A stretch of DNA of 10,694 nucleotides from Cryomorphaceae bacterium (GTDB lineage: Bacteria; Bacteroidota; Bacteroidia; Flavobacteriales; Schleiferiaceae): contig JABMNC010000011.1 in NCBI GenBank assembly GCA_013205365.1, positions 1-10,694 of the forward strand. The letters run 5' to 3'. Position 1 is the first letter of the stretch; each line of letters begins with the position of its first letter. Both the position numbers and the translations under genes were made by a program. The notes under the pieces were generated by a model. That model was not told where the DNA came from. It saw only the letters and a program-made list of their open reading frames with translations, and did not search any database. Shown in pieces: positions 1-8,554 of the stretch.

Positions 1-1
1 A

Positions 2-1180
2 ACCCTCATGACCTTCATCGAGGAGGCCTTTCGCGTTCAAATTCGCAAAAAGTACCTAACCGACGACAACTTTGACGTCATCGTTAACCCCGACAAGGGC
101 GACCTTGAGATATGGCGCAACCGCACCATCGTGGCCGACGGCGCCGTAGAAGACGAGAACCTAGAGATCGCACTGGCCGATGCCATTAAGATCGAACCTG
201 ATTTTGAAGTCGGCGAAGAGGTTTCTGAAGAGATTAAAATCATAGACTTGGGCCGTCGCTTCATTCTGGCCTTTCGCCAAACCCTGGTGCAGAAGGTGCA
301 GGAGCATGATTCGGGCGAGCTGTTCAAGCGCTACAAGACTATGGAGGGCGAGATTATCAGCGGCGAAGTGCACCACGTGCGCCACCGCGAGATGATTATT
401 TATGACGACCAGCAAAACGAACTCATTCTTCGCCGCGAAGACATGATTCCCGAGAAGGATTTTTACCGCAAAGGCGATACCGTTCGTGCGATAGTCAAGC
501 TTGTGGAAGTGCGCGGAGTCAAGCCGTTTATTCTGCTTAGCCGCACTTCGGAGGCCTTTTTGGCCAAGCTTTTTGAGGCCGAAATTCCTGAGGTTTTTGA
601 CGGAATCATCACCGTGAAAAATGTCGTTCGAATTCCGGGCGAGAAGGCCAAGGTAGCCGTGGAATCCTATGACGACCGCATCGACCCAGTGGGTGCCTGC
701 GTGGGCATGAAGGGATCGCGTATTCACAGCATTGTGCGGGAACTGCGCGGCGAGAACATCGACGTGATAAACTACACCAGCAACCTGCAGCTCATGATTC
801 AGCGTGCGCTTTCTCCGGCAAAAATTACCAATATGGTACTTGACGAGGAGCGTCGCCACGCCAACGTCTACCTGCCTGCGGACCAAGTTTCTTTGGCCAT
901 TGGTCGGGGCGGAACCAACATTCGATTGGCCAGCAAACTCAACGACTACGAGATTGATGTCTTCCGCGAAGACGTGGCTCAAGAAGAAGACGTGGAACTT
1001 TTGGAATTCCGCGACGAAATCGAGCCATGGGTCATCGACCAGCTTCGCAACGGAGGCTACGACACCGCCAAGTCGGTGCTGCGTGCGGATGTTGAAGATA
1101 TTGCCCGCCGTGCTGACCTTGAACTGGAGACGGTTCAAGAAGTCCGCGATATTCTCAAGAAAGAATTCGAGACCGAATAA
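2..1180 (+). CDS. nusA: Transcription termination/antitermination factor NusA, 5' end missing
   Basis: NusA binds RNA polymerase and nascent RNA and modulates pausing, termination and antitermination in the cytoplasm. The reading frame is open back to the first base. The ATG at 8 lies inside the conserved N-terminal RNAP-binding domain (TLMTFIEEAF, then NPDKGDLEIWRNR), so the true start is upstream of the window and I estimate about 20 residues are missing. Counting from the Met at 8: N-terminal domain to about residue 105; S1 domain about 113-180; KH1 with the GMKG loop at 233-236; KH2 with GRGG at 299-302; and a short helix-hairpin-helix-like tail at about 344-388 (QLRNGGYDTAKSVL). The single C-terminal repeat region and the total of about 410 residues fit Bacteroidota NusA, which lacks the duplicated acidic repeats of Escherichia coli. 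infB follows 60 bases downstream in the same direction, the usual nusA-infB order. Confidence 0.97.
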   Translation, partial: TLMTFIEEAFRVQIRKKYLTDDNFDVIVNPDKGDLEIWRNRTIVADGAVEDENLEIALADAIKIEPDFEVGEEVSEEIKIIDLGRRFILAFRQTLVQKVQEHDSGELFKRYKTMEGEIISGEVHHVRHREMIIYDDQQNELILRREDMIPEKDFYRKGDTVRAIVKLVEVRGVKPFILLSRTSEAFLAKLFEAEIPEVFDGIITVKNVVRIPGEKAKVAVESYDDRIDPVGACVGMKGSRIHSIVRELRGENIDVINYTSNLQLMIQRALSPAKITNMVLDEERRHANVYLPADQVSLAIGRGGTNIRLASKLNDYEIDVFREDVAQEEDVELLEFRDEIEPWVIDQLRNGGYDTAKSVLRADVEDIARRADLELETVQEVRDILKKEFETE

Positions 1181-1240
1181 GGCCTGTATTGCACCGCACC
1201 TACCTAGATTTCTAAATTAGCCCCGACCTTTTCATAGCCT
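1181..1240. other. nusA-infB intergenic spacer
   Basis: These 60 bases contain no recognisable terminator (no stem with a T run), no strong TAnnTTTG promoter element and no Shine-Dalgarno sequence ahead of infB. This is consistent with readthrough from nusA into infB. Confidence 0.5.
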
Positions 1241-4057
1241 ATGAGCACCATCCGCATCAGTAAAGTACTTAGTGAGCTAAATATTGGCTTGGACACCGCC
1301 ATTGATTTTTTGGCGAGCCAAAAGCAAGAGGTTGAGCACAACCGCAACTCCAAGATCGATCAGGCTCAGTACCAGATGCTGACGCAGCAATTTGCCACCG
1401 ACAAGTCTTCAAAAGACAAGGCAGAAACGCTGATTCAGCAAAAGCGCGAAGAGAAAGAGGCTATTCAGGCAGAACGAGAGCTGACCAAGCCCGAGGTTAT
1501 TCGGGCAACGGCCACCATTAGCGGACTCAAATTTGCCGGAAAGATTGACCTGGCGACCAACAGGCGTGGAGATCAAGTGCCTGCTCCCGCTAAGGCGGCA
1601 GCACCCAAGGCTGCGCCCCAAGAGCTTAATGCAGCAGCAGTTGCAGCCCCTGAAGTCAGTACCCCTGCCAAAGAAGTAGCTAAGGCAACCAAGCCAGAAA
1701 AAGCAGAAGAAGCAAGCAAGAGTTTATCAGAACTTCCAAGTGAGTCCGCTTCATCCGCTGCCCCATCTTCGGCGGCCGAATCCGCGTCAATCGCACCTGA
1801 TTCCGAGGCCCCTGGAGGCACTGAGGCGGCCAAGCCAGACGAATTAGCGCACCACGAAACACAATACCAAAAGCTGGACGGTCCAAAAATGACCGGACAG
1901 GTAATTGATTTGGCGCAGTTTGCCAAAAAGCCTTCGCTCGGCCAGCGCAAGCGAATCAAAACAGAGGGTCTTCAAAAGCCTGCTTCAGGCGGAGGGCGCA
2001 CCACAACCGGCGCAGCAAGCGTCGGCGGCCCAGGGCAGGGCGGATTTGGTCAGCGCGGTCCAGGCGGCCCAGGCGGTCAACGCGGTCCAGGCGGTCAGCG
2101 CGGTCCAGGCCAGCGTGGTCCCGGCGGCCCTCAGGCAGGCGGCCCCCAGCGTCCGGTTAGTCAAGAAGACATTCAGCGCAAAATCAAAGAAACGCTCGAG
2201 AAGCTTGGCGGAGGACGCAAGTCCAAAGGATCCAAGATTCGCCGCGACAAGCGTGCAGAACGTGCAGAAGCCCGTGATTTGGCAGAAATCGAGCGTCAAG
2301 AGGGAGAAAAAGTTCTAAAGCTCACCGAGTACGTTACGCTTCTTGAGGTATCAAACATGATGAAGGTTACCCCAACAGAGGTAATATCTACCTGCATGTC
2401 CTTGGGAATCATGGCCTCGCTCAACCAACGACTCGACAAGGAGATTCTGACCATCGTCGCTGACGAATTTGGGTTTGACGTAATTTTTGTCGACGAAGAG
2501 ATGGAGGACGAGCTCGCAATCGAGCAAGAAGAAGAAATCAACCTCGTTTCGCGGTCGCCCATCGTAACGGTTATGGGCCACGTAGACCACGGCAAGACCT
2601 CGCTTCTGGACTACATCCGCAAGGCCAACGTAATTGCAGGAGAGGCGGGTGGAATCACCCAGCACATTGGTGCTTACAGCGTGAAACTGAACGCCAATCA
2701 GAACATCACCTTTTTGGATACCCCCGGTCACGAAGCCTTTACGGCAATGCGAGCCCGTGGTGCTCAGGTTACCGACATCGCCATTATTGTTGTTTCTGCC
2801 GACGATTCGGTGATGCCCCAGACCAAGGAGGCCATCAGCCACGCTCAGGCGGCCAACGTACCTATCGTTTTTGCCATCAACAAGATCGATCGCCCCGACG
2901 CCAACCCCGAGCGCATTAAAGAACAGCTTGCTGGCTTAAACTTGTTGGTGGAAGATTGGGGCGGCAAAATCCAGTCTCAAGACATCTCGGCCAAGCAGGG
3001 ACTCAACGTCGACAAGCTTCTTGAAAAGGTGCTTCTCGAGGCGGAGATCCTTGACCTCAAGGCCAACCCCAACCGATTGGCCAAGGGTACAGTGATCGAG
3101 GCAACCCTTGATAAGGGCCGCGGATACGTGACCACCATCCTCGTGCAGGCTGGTTCGCTTCGCGTAGGCGACTTCATTCTTGTTGGTCAGCACAGCGGCA
3201 AGGTTCGCGCAATGATGGACGAGCGCGGTCAAAAAATCGAACTTGCTGGACCGTCAGTGCCCGTTTCCATCCTCGGACTCGACGGAGCCCCTACGGCCGG
3301 AGACACCTTTACCGTCTTTGAAGACGAGCGCGAGGCAAAGCAAATTGCTACCCGCCGCCAGCAGCTCGCCCGCGAACAAAGCGTGCGTTCTCAGAAGAAC
3401 CTCACCCTCGAAGAAATCGGTCGACGCCTTGCGGTAGGAGACTTCAAGGAGCTCAACATCGTCCTTAAGGGCGACGTAGACGGTTCCATCGAAGCCCTCG
3501 CAGACTCGCTACAGCGCTTGAGTACCGAAGAAATTCAGGTCAATATCATTCACAAAGCCGTGGGTGGAATCACCGATTCCGACGTGCTTTTGGCCTCTGC
3601 ATCGGGTGCGATTATCGTAGGATTCCAGGTGCGTCCTGCCGCTTCTGCGCGCAAACTCGCCGAAAAGGAAGACACAGAAATCCGCCTTTACAGCATTATC
3701 TACGACGCCATCAACGACATCCGAGACGCCATGTCTGGACTTCTGTCGCCCGACGTCAAAGAAGAGATTACCTGCACCATCGAGGTTCGCGAGACCTTCA
3801 AAATCAGCAAGGTGGGTACCATCGCCGGCTGTATGGTCATGGACGGAATCATCACTCGAAGCACCCGCGTGCGCGTGGTACGCGACGGAGTGGTTCAGTA
3901 CACCGGAGAGCTTGGTTCGCTCAAGCGCTTTAAAGACGACGTGCGCGAAGTCAAGAAGGGCCTCGATTGCGGACTAAACATCAACAACTACAACGACATT
4001 AAGGTTGGCGACATCGTCGAAGGCTTTAAGGAAGTTGAAGTACAGCGCGAGCTCTAG
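1241..4057 (+). CDS. infB: Translation initiation factor IF-2
   Basis: IF-2 is the GTPase that brings initiator tRNA to the 30S subunit and promotes subunit joining. The 938-residue protein starts with a small helical domain (MSTIRISKVLSELNIG). A long Ala/Glu/Ser/Pro-rich linker follows to about residue 215, then a Gly/Arg-rich stretch at about 249-305, then the conserved IF2_N fold at about 352-415 (TPTEVISTCMSLGIMASLNQ). The G domain is complete: G1 GHVDHGKT 446-453, G2 Thr in GGIT around 473, G3 DTPGH 493-497, G4 NKID 547-550 and G5 SAK 583-585. Domains II to IV fill the rest to a normal C-terminus (VEVQREL). The ATG at 1241 is the first in frame after nusA and matches the family N-terminus. 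No Shine-Dalgarno sequence is visible, as is usual in Bacteroidota. Probably cotranscribed with nusA. The gene ends 19 bases before the convergent aldehyde dehydrogenase stop. Confidence 0.99.
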   Translation: MSTIRISKVLSELNIGLDTAIDFLASQKQEVEHNRNSKIDQAQYQMLTQQFATDKSSKDKAETLIQQKREEKEAIQAERELTKPEVIRATATISGLKFAGKIDLATNRRGDQVPAPAKAAAPKAAPQELNAAAVAAPEVSTPAKEVAKATKPEKAEEASKSLSELPSESASSAAPSSAAESASIAPDSEAPGGTEAAKPDELAHHETQYQKLDGPKMTGQVIDLAQFAKKPSLGQRKRIKTEGLQKPASGGGRTTTGAASVGGPGQGGFGQRGPGGPGGQRGPGGQRGPGQRGPGGPQAGGPQRPVSQEDIQRKIKETLEKLGGGRKSKGSKIRRDKRAERAEARDLAEIERQEGEKVLKLTEYVTLLEVSNMMKVTPTEVISTCMSLGIMASLNQRLDKEILTIVADEFGFDVIFVDEEMEDELAIEQEEEINLVSRSPIVTVMGHVDHGKTSLLDYIRKANVIAGEAGGITQHIGAYSVKLNANQNITFLDTPGHEAFTAMRARGAQVTDIAIIVVSADDSVMPQTKEAISHAQAANVPIVFAINKIDRPDANPERIKEQLAGLNLLVEDWGGKIQSQDISAKQGLNVDKLLEKVLLEAEILDLKANPNRLAKGTVIEATLDKGRGYVTTILVQAGSLRVGDFILVGQHSGKVRAMMDERGQKIELAGPSVPVSILGLDGAPTAGDTFTVFEDEREAKQIATRRQQLAREQSVRSQKNLTLEEIGRRLAVGDFKELNIVLKGDVDGSIEALADSLQRLSTEEIQVNIIHKAVGGITDSDVLLASASGAIIVGFQVRPAASARKLAEKEDTEIRLYSIIYDAINDIRDAMSGLLSPDVKEEITCTIEVRETFKISKVGTIAGCMVMDGIITRSTRVRVVRDGVVQYTGELGSLKRFKDDVREVKKGLDCGLNINNYNDIKVGDIVEGFKEVEVQREL
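2051..2127 (+). repeat. Imperfect tandem repeat coding the Gly/Arg-rich linker of IF-2
   Basis: Four related units beginning with CAGCGCGGTCCAGGC or a close variant start at 2051, 2078, 2096 and 2111. Their spacing is uneven (27, 18 and 15 bases) but always a multiple of three, so the frame is kept. They encode QRGPG-type units at about residues 271-296. Gly-rich, low-complexity linkers are common in Bacteroidota IF-2. The uneven spacing suggests expansion and loss by slippage or recombination. No separate function is implied. Confidence 0.8.
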
Positions 4058-4076
4058 GACCGCTCTCGGTTCGAGG

Positions 4077-5474
4077 CTACCGGCTCACCAGCCAAGCCAC
4101 AGCCTTCTTAGCCCAGTCCTTGTAGGGAGGGGCGAGCAGCATGGTCGGCGAAAACCTTCCGCGGCGGTACACTCCGCGGGCATTGCTGAATTCCCGAAAT
4201 CCCCATATTCCATGAGACTTGCCGATGCCGGAGTTGTTCACTCCGCCAAAGGGAAGATCGGGGTGCATGTAGTGCAAGAAAAACTCGTTGACCACGGTTC
4301 CGCCCGCGCGCGTTTCGCGCAAAATACGGTCGGTCCACGATTTAGCATGGCTCATAACCGTCAAAACCAAGGGCTTTGGGCCGGCATTTACCCTGGCCAA
4401 GGCGTCTTCAACGCTCGCGTAGCTGTAGACCGGCAGTATTGGCCCAAAAATCTCGCTGCAGCTAACCTGAATGTGTTCCGGGGCATCCCAGATTAAGGTG
4501 GGAGGAAAGTAAAGCCGATCGCGATCGGGCGCGTCGGGCTGCCAAACTTGGGCACCCGATTCTACGGCTTCATCCAGCCATTCCTTGAGGCGATCCCAGT
4601 GCCGGGCGCCAATGATGCGAACCCAATCGGGATTAGTCGAGGGTTGTGAGCCGTAGTGACGTTCTATGCCTGCCTTGAAGCCCTTTAAAAAGTCGTCGCG
4701 AAGTGCGGTCGGCACCAGTACGTAGTCGGGAGCAATGCAGACCTGACCTGCATTGAGGCCTTTGGCCCAGGCCACCCGTGCACCGGCAGCCTCTGCTCCG
4801 TAGCTTTCGTGCACGAACACCGGAGACTTTCCGCCCAACTCTAGGGTAACCGAGGCTAGGTACCGGGAGGCAGCCGCCATAACCTTGCTGCCGACGGTCG
4901 GTGACCCGGTAAAGAATATGTGGTCCCAGGGTTGCTCTAGCAGTGCAATGGCGACGTTGGCATCTCCCTGCACTACGCAGACTTCGTCTGGCGGAAAAAC
5001 TACCGCCACCAAGGAGGCAATAAAGGCGGCGGAGGCTGGCGCCAGTTCGCTTGGTTTAAGGCATACCGTGTTTCCTGCAGCAATGGCATAGACCAGGGGT
5101 ACCAGGCACAAATTCACCGGGAAGTTCCAGGGAGAAACAATGAGTGCGACGCCCTTGGGCTCGTGATGCACTTCGGCTCGGCCCGGAATCAGCGTGAGCG
5201 GCAGCGGCAAACGGTCGGTCTGGGTCCAGGTTCGCAGATTGGCCAGTACATGGTCAATGCTCACCTTAACAGGCAATAGCTCGTTGAGGTCGCAGTCCAC
5301 CTCGGGGCGGTTAAGGTCAGCCCGCAGAGCGGCGTGGAGTTCTGGGCGACGCTTTATTAGCTCGGCACGCAGGGACTTCAATCGCGCACGACGGTGGCTC
5401 AGCGGCAGCAGGGCAATACGCGGAGCGGCCCTTTGAAGGGCCTGAAACTCGGCCTCAAAAGTAGGGTTGGTCAT
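4077..5474 (-). CDS. Aldehyde dehydrogenase, class 3-like (NAD(P)+-dependent)
   Basis: A 465-residue member of the aldehyde dehydrogenase superfamily that oxidises an aldehyde to the carboxylate with NAD(P)+. Catalytic features are intact: SPWNFPV 114-120 with Asn117, cofactor-binding LKPSE with Lys140, the FTGSPTVGS nucleotide loop 188-196, the general base Glu212 in LELGGKSP, the nucleophile Cys246 in NAGQVCIAPDYV, and EIFGP 341-345. The NAGQVCIAPDY context, the short length and the C-terminal PDLPFGGVNNSGIGKSHG block are those of the ALDH3 group, whose better-known members act on long-chain or aromatic aldehydes. The tail (YKDWAKKAVAWLV) is mildly hydrophobic and amphipathic and could touch membrane, but it is not a clear transmembrane helix. 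It starts 14 bases after the ABC ATPase stop, so it is probably the last gene of the operon. The substrate cannot be told from sequence, and a link to metal handling is unproven; detoxification of lipid aldehydes is one possibility. Confidence 0.93.
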   Translation of the reverse strand: MTNPTFEAEFQALQRAAPRIALLPLSHRRARLKSLRAELIKRRPELHAALRADLNRPEVDCDLNELLPVKVSIDHVLANLRTWTQTDRLPLPLTLIPGRAEVHHEPKGVALIVSPWNFPVNLCLVPLVYAIAAGNTVCLKPSELAPASAAFIASLVAVVFPPDEVCVVQGDANVAIALLEQPWDHIFFTGSPTVGSKVMAAASRYLASVTLELGGKSPVFVHESYGAEAAGARVAWAKGLNAGQVCIAPDYVLVPTALRDDFLKGFKAGIERHYGSQPSTNPDWVRIIGARHWDRLKEWLDEAVESGAQVWQPDAPDRDRLYFPPTLIWDAPEHIQVSCSEIFGPILPVYSYASVEDALARVNAGPKPLVLTVMSHAKSWTDRILRETRAGGTVVNEFFLHYMHPDLPFGGVNNSGIGKSHGIWGFREFSNARGVYRRGRFSPTMLLAPPYKDWAKKAVAWLVSR

Positions 5475-5488
5475 AATGCTAAGGGGCC

Positions 5489-6175
5489 TTAATGGCTGCC
5501 TGCGTCGGCAATGATTCCGTCGCGCAAGCGAATCACCCTCTTGGCGTGCCGGGCAACCTCTTCTTCGTGGGTCACTACTACCAGGGTGTTTCCGGCCGCG
5601 TGAATCTCGTCAAACAGCCTCAAAATTTCGTCAGAAGTTGTGGAGTCGAGGTTTCCGGTGGGCTCGTCGGCCAGAATGAGCGAGGGCTTGTTTACCAGGG
5701 CCCGGGCGATCGCTACGCGTTGGCGTTGTCCGCCCGAGAGTTGGTTGGGTTGGTGGTGCATCCGGTCGCCTAAGCCCACAGAGCGAAGCACTTCGGCCGC
5801 CCGTTCGAGCCGTTCTTCTTTGCCGATGCCCGCATAAACCAGGGGCAGAGCCACGTTGTCGAGAGCGGTCTGGCGCGGAATCAAATTAAACGTTTGGAAG
5901 ACAAATCCTATTTCTTGGTTTCGCACCTCGGCGAGCTCTTGCTCGGCCATGCGGCTCACGTCGCGGTCTGCGAGCACATAGGTTCCTGAGGTTGGCGTAT
6001 CGAGGCAGCCAAGCAAATTCATTAGCGTAGACTTGCCTGACCCCGAGGGCCCCATGAGCGCCACGTATTCGCCGCGTTTTATGTCGAGGTCGATGCCCTT
6101 GAGTACGTGTACCGTCTGGCCTCCCAGCTTAAAATCGCGGGTTATATCTCGCAGCAGTATTACCGAATCATTCAT
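5489..6175 (-). CDS. ABC transporter ATP-binding protein, MacB/LolD type
   Basis: A 228-residue cytoplasmic ATPase subunit. Visible motifs are Walker A GPSGSGKST 42-50, Q-loop Gln94 in FVFQTFNLIP, signature LSGGQ 146-150, Walker B LILADE 166-171 with Glu171, D-loop following as PTGNLDS, and H-loop His203. The sequence style (EYVALMGPSGSGKSTLMN, PTSGTYVLADRDVS) is that of the MacB/LolD/FtsE group, which work with FtsX-like permeases in mechanotransmission, lipoprotein release or efflux rather than classical import. I chose the ATG at 6175 rather than the in-frame GTG at 6184. MNDSVI is a typical family N-terminus, and this ATG overlaps the upstream receptor stop by 8 bases (ATGAATGA), which suggests translational coupling. 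No permease gene lies next to it: the downstream neighbour is the aldehyde dehydrogenase. The partner must be encoded elsewhere or lost. Confidence 0.93.
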   Translation of the reverse strand: MNDSVILLRDITRDFKLGGQTVHVLKGIDLDIKRGEYVALMGPSGSGKSTLMNLLGCLDTPTSGTYVLADRDVSRMAEQELAEVRNQEIGFVFQTFNLIPRQTALDNVALPLVYAGIGKEERLERAAEVLRSVGLGDRMHHQPNQLSGGQRQRVAIARALVNKPSLILADEPTGNLDSTTSDEILRLFDEIHAAGNTLVVVTHEEEVARHAKRVIRLRDGIIADAGSH

Positions 6176-8222
6176 CACCGCCACTTAAAGCAAGGTTGAT
6201 GCCAAGGTAGAACATGCGGCCAAAAATGGGACCCCAGACGCGGGTTGCGTCAAAAGACGATTGAAAGACAGCCTCGTCGGCCCCAATAAAGCGGTTGTTG
6301 TCGAGATGGTCCACCACGCCGAGCACCGGCATCATTTGGCGCACGTTGAATGCATTTTCTACTCCCAAATAGGCATCTCCCCACTTTGTTACCCTTCGAA
6401 TCTGCCCGTGGAGCAAGGCAAAGGCAGGACTTGTTTCGCGCAGAACCGCTCCGGGTCCCGGGGGCAGGGGCATGCCCGCGTAGTGCTGCCAGGTCGCGTT
6501 AGTAAACCACTTTTTGCGAAACTGGTACTCTGCGTGCAGCATAATTCGTCGCGGAGCCACGTAGGGAACGTGGTCCCAAACTCCGAGGTAGCGTCCGCGC
6601 ACGTCCTGCAGGCGGTAGGCGGCTCGCCCCTTCCAATTCTTAGAAAACTGGTGCTCCCATTGCAGGCTTGCACTCCGGGACTGCATGGCGCTGGAATATA
6701 GCATAACTTCATTGCCAGATTGATAGAAGTCGAGCAGCAGGGCCTTGCTGAGGTTGCTTGCCTGCACGTCGACCACGACACTGCCCGGGTAGTAGTTCGC
6801 TACATAATTCCACACGGCCGAGGCGCTATAGGTCCAACCCATCTCCACATTCTGGGCATCGCCCCAAGGAGCTACCGCGTGGTTGACGGTCCGGGCGCTG
6901 GCAAAGCGACCCAGGGACTCCACTGCGGGCATGGCCATGCGGAATCCGCGCCCAAGTCCTCCCCTGAAGGTCAGTTTGCTGCTCGGAGCATAGCGCAAAT
7001 GAGCGCGCGGGCTAAGCTGCAATCCCGCCACAGAATGCCAATCCAGCCGGCTGCCCAGCACCAAGGTCACTTTGGATGAGGGTTCGAGAGTCCATTCGCT
7101 AAATGCACCAGGAGCGGACTCCGTCCAGGCATCGTCGTGGGCCATTCCAGGGTGATGCCAGTCCATGACGTAGCGGTCCAGGGACCAGCTCAATCCCGAG
7201 GTTTGGTACCAGCCCATACCGCCATCACGCACCAGAAGTTGTACTAGCCCCCCTCTTTGGCTTGCTTCCAAATTCTGGCTGCTTGCCAGTGCCAAAGGCC
7301 CGAGCTGTGCATTGAGGGACTGCTGGTAGCCGTGCACAATAATGCCCACGCTCATTTCGGGATCGTCGGGATTGACCCAACCGGTTTTGGAGGTAAAGGC
7401 ACTTCGCTTTTGAACCACTGACGAGGTCCAGGGGAGCGCAGGACGGTCCTCGCCGAGTTGACCTCCGTCGCGCTGGTCCTGCAGGCCGTGCAGGGTAAAA
7501 ATTCCCTCCCAACCGTTTTGACCCCAGTACCGCGCCCTGATCATGCCGTTGAGCTGCCCGCCTAGCGGATTATCGGCAAAGCCGTCGTGGTTCATGTCGC
7601 GGAACCATCGGGTTTGGTTGGCGTGCAGGAGGCTGCCAATGGTCCACTTGTTGCTCAGTCGTTGGGCAAATTCTCCGTTTACCTCCATTCTTCCGGCGTT
7701 GGCTAGGTAGGCATTGGCCTTTGCAATTCTTGGCTGTTCAGGCGAAATTCCCTCGTCAGGCTTGATCAACTCCACGTTGACCTGGCCGGTAATGCTCTCA
7801 AAACCGTTGGTCACTGCGCCGATTCCCTTGGTGAGTTGAATGCCCTCCACCCAACTTCCGGGCACAAATTGAAGCCCGCTGTTGGCCAAAAGTCCGCGCA
7901 CCAGGGGCGTCATTTCGATTTGAATCTGAGCGTACTTGCCGTCGAGCCCGAGCAGCTGAATTTGACGGGTTCCCGTAATCGCATCGGTAAAGACCGCGTC
8001 GATAGAGGGGTTGGTTTCAAAACTCTCCGACAGGTTGCAGCATGCCGCTTTTTTGAGTTCTCCGCGCCCAATAGAGGTGGTAAGAGTGGCGGAACGCGCC
8101 TGAACCACGGCATCGGGTGTTTGAGCCCGCACCTCTACCTGTCCGATTCGCGTTATCGTATCGCGTATTTGAGCCTGTGCCACCCAAGGCGCAAGGGCCA
8201 AAAGCCAAAAGCTTCTAACCAT
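6168..8222 (-). CDS. TonB-dependent outer-membrane receptor, putative copper/metal type
   Basis: A 684-residue outer-membrane beta-barrel receptor that would take up a ligand using TonB/ExbBD energy. An N-terminal signal peptide (MVRSFWLLALAPWVAQA, cut near residue 17) is followed by a possible TonB-box region (about 22-33) and a plug domain. The plug contains KKAACCNLSESFETNPSID at about 58-75, LGLDGKYAQIQIEMTP, and EGIQLTKGIGAVTNGFESITGQVNVEL. The last is the plug end seen in most receptors of this family. The barrel occupies the rest and ends in a hydrophobic strand (MFYLGINLAL) plus five residues. The usual Bacteroidota N-terminal carboxypeptidase-like extension is absent. The paired Cys61-Cys62 in the plug is unusual for an outer-membrane protein. 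I chose the ATG at 8222 over the in-frame TTG at 8225 because it gives a clean signal peptide and a TGATG junction with the HMA gene. Copper as ligand is inferred from neighbours; an organic metal chelate is also possible. Confidence 0.94.
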   Translation of the reverse strand: MVRSFWLLALAPWVAQAQIRDTITRIGQVEVRAQTPDAVVQARSATLTTSIGRGELKKAACCNLSESFETNPSIDAVFTDAITGTRQIQLLGLDGKYAQIQIEMTPLVRGLLANSGLQFVPGSWVEGIQLTKGIGAVTNGFESITGQVNVELIKPDEGISPEQPRIAKANAYLANAGRMEVNGEFAQRLSNKWTIGSLLHANQTRWFRDMNHDGFADNPLGGQLNGMIRARYWGQNGWEGIFTLHGLQDQRDGGQLGEDRPALPWTSSVVQKRSAFTSKTGWVNPDDPEMSVGIIVHGYQQSLNAQLGPLALASSQNLEASQRGGLVQLLVRDGGMGWYQTSGLSWSLDRYVMDWHHPGMAHDDAWTESAPGAFSEWTLEPSSKVTLVLGSRLDWHSVAGLQLSPRAHLRYAPSSKLTFRGGLGRGFRMAMPAVESLGRFASARTVNHAVAPWGDAQNVEMGWTYSASAVWNYVANYYPGSVVVDVQASNLSKALLLDFYQSGNEVMLYSSAMQSRSASLQWEHQFSKNWKGRAAYRLQDVRGRYLGVWDHVPYVAPRRIMLHAEYQFRKKWFTNATWQHYAGMPLPPGPGAVLRETSPAFALLHGQIRRVTKWGDAYLGVENAFNVRQMMPVLGVVDHLDNNRFIGADEAVFQSSFDATRVWGPIFGRMFYLGINLALSGGDE

Positions 8223-8554
8223 CAATGCTTGTCAAGGGTTCGGTACTTGCAGCATCCGGGTAGTTTGGAGTAGTCCCCGTCTATAGCGCGGACTTTTTGG
8301 GTATCGTGGCCCACTCCAGCAAGGATTTCGTGAAGTTTTTGCTCGGTGATTTTTTTGGAATTGTAGGCCACCTTTACCAGGAGGGTTTCTTTGTCCCAGT
8401 CGGCAAATTTTACCCCGAGGCTGTTGATCAAGGCGGACTCAATTCGCTTCTCGCACATTCCGCAAACGCCGTTAACCCAAAATGTGGTTTCTTTTTGCTG
8501 GGCGAAGGCAAAATTGGAGGCGATCAAAAGCGATAGGACGGTTAATTTTTTCAT
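8222..8554 (-). CDS. Secreted heavy-metal-associated (HMA) domain protein
   Basis: A 110-residue exported protein. The signal peptide (MKKLTVLSLLIASNFAFA) is probably cut after residue 18. The rest is one HMA fold like MerP, Atx1 or CopZ, with the metal-binding CGMC at 31-34 in VNGVCGMCEKRIESAL. The typical beta-alpha-beta-beta-alpha-beta order follows, with HEILAGVGHDTQKVRA as helix 2 and the last strand. A C-terminal extension (YSKLPGCCKYR) adds a second cysteine pair at 101-102 that classical HMA chaperones lack. The family binds Cu(I) or other soft metals between the CxxC thiols. An exported version directly before the receptor gene suggests a periplasmic carrier that meets the receptor or the lipoproteins. 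The start overlaps the peroxidase stop (TGATG) and its stop overlaps the receptor start in the same way. Metal identity is not proven by the motif alone. Confidence 0.92.
   Translation of the reverse strand: MKKLTVLSLLIASNFAFAQQKETTFWVNGVCGMCEKRIESALINSLGVKFADWDKETLLVKVAYNSKKITEQKLHEILAGVGHDTQKVRAIDGDYSKLPGCCKYRTLDKH

Noticed and set aside
161..1138. Open frame of 325 codons on the minus strand inside nusA
   Set aside because: It is fully antisense to a well-conserved NusA frame, has no recognisable domain, and its composition follows from the GC-rich third positions of nusA.
1573..2842. Several minus-strand and shifted frames over infB
   Set aside because: Low-complexity Ala/Ser-rich translations opposite the IF-2 linker and G domain, with no domain or motif of their own.
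4061..4080. Possible terminator between infB and the convergent aldehyde dehydrogenase
   Set aside because: Only a 4-bp stem (CTCG/CGAG, loop GTT) and no T run on either strand, so it is too weak to call a terminator.
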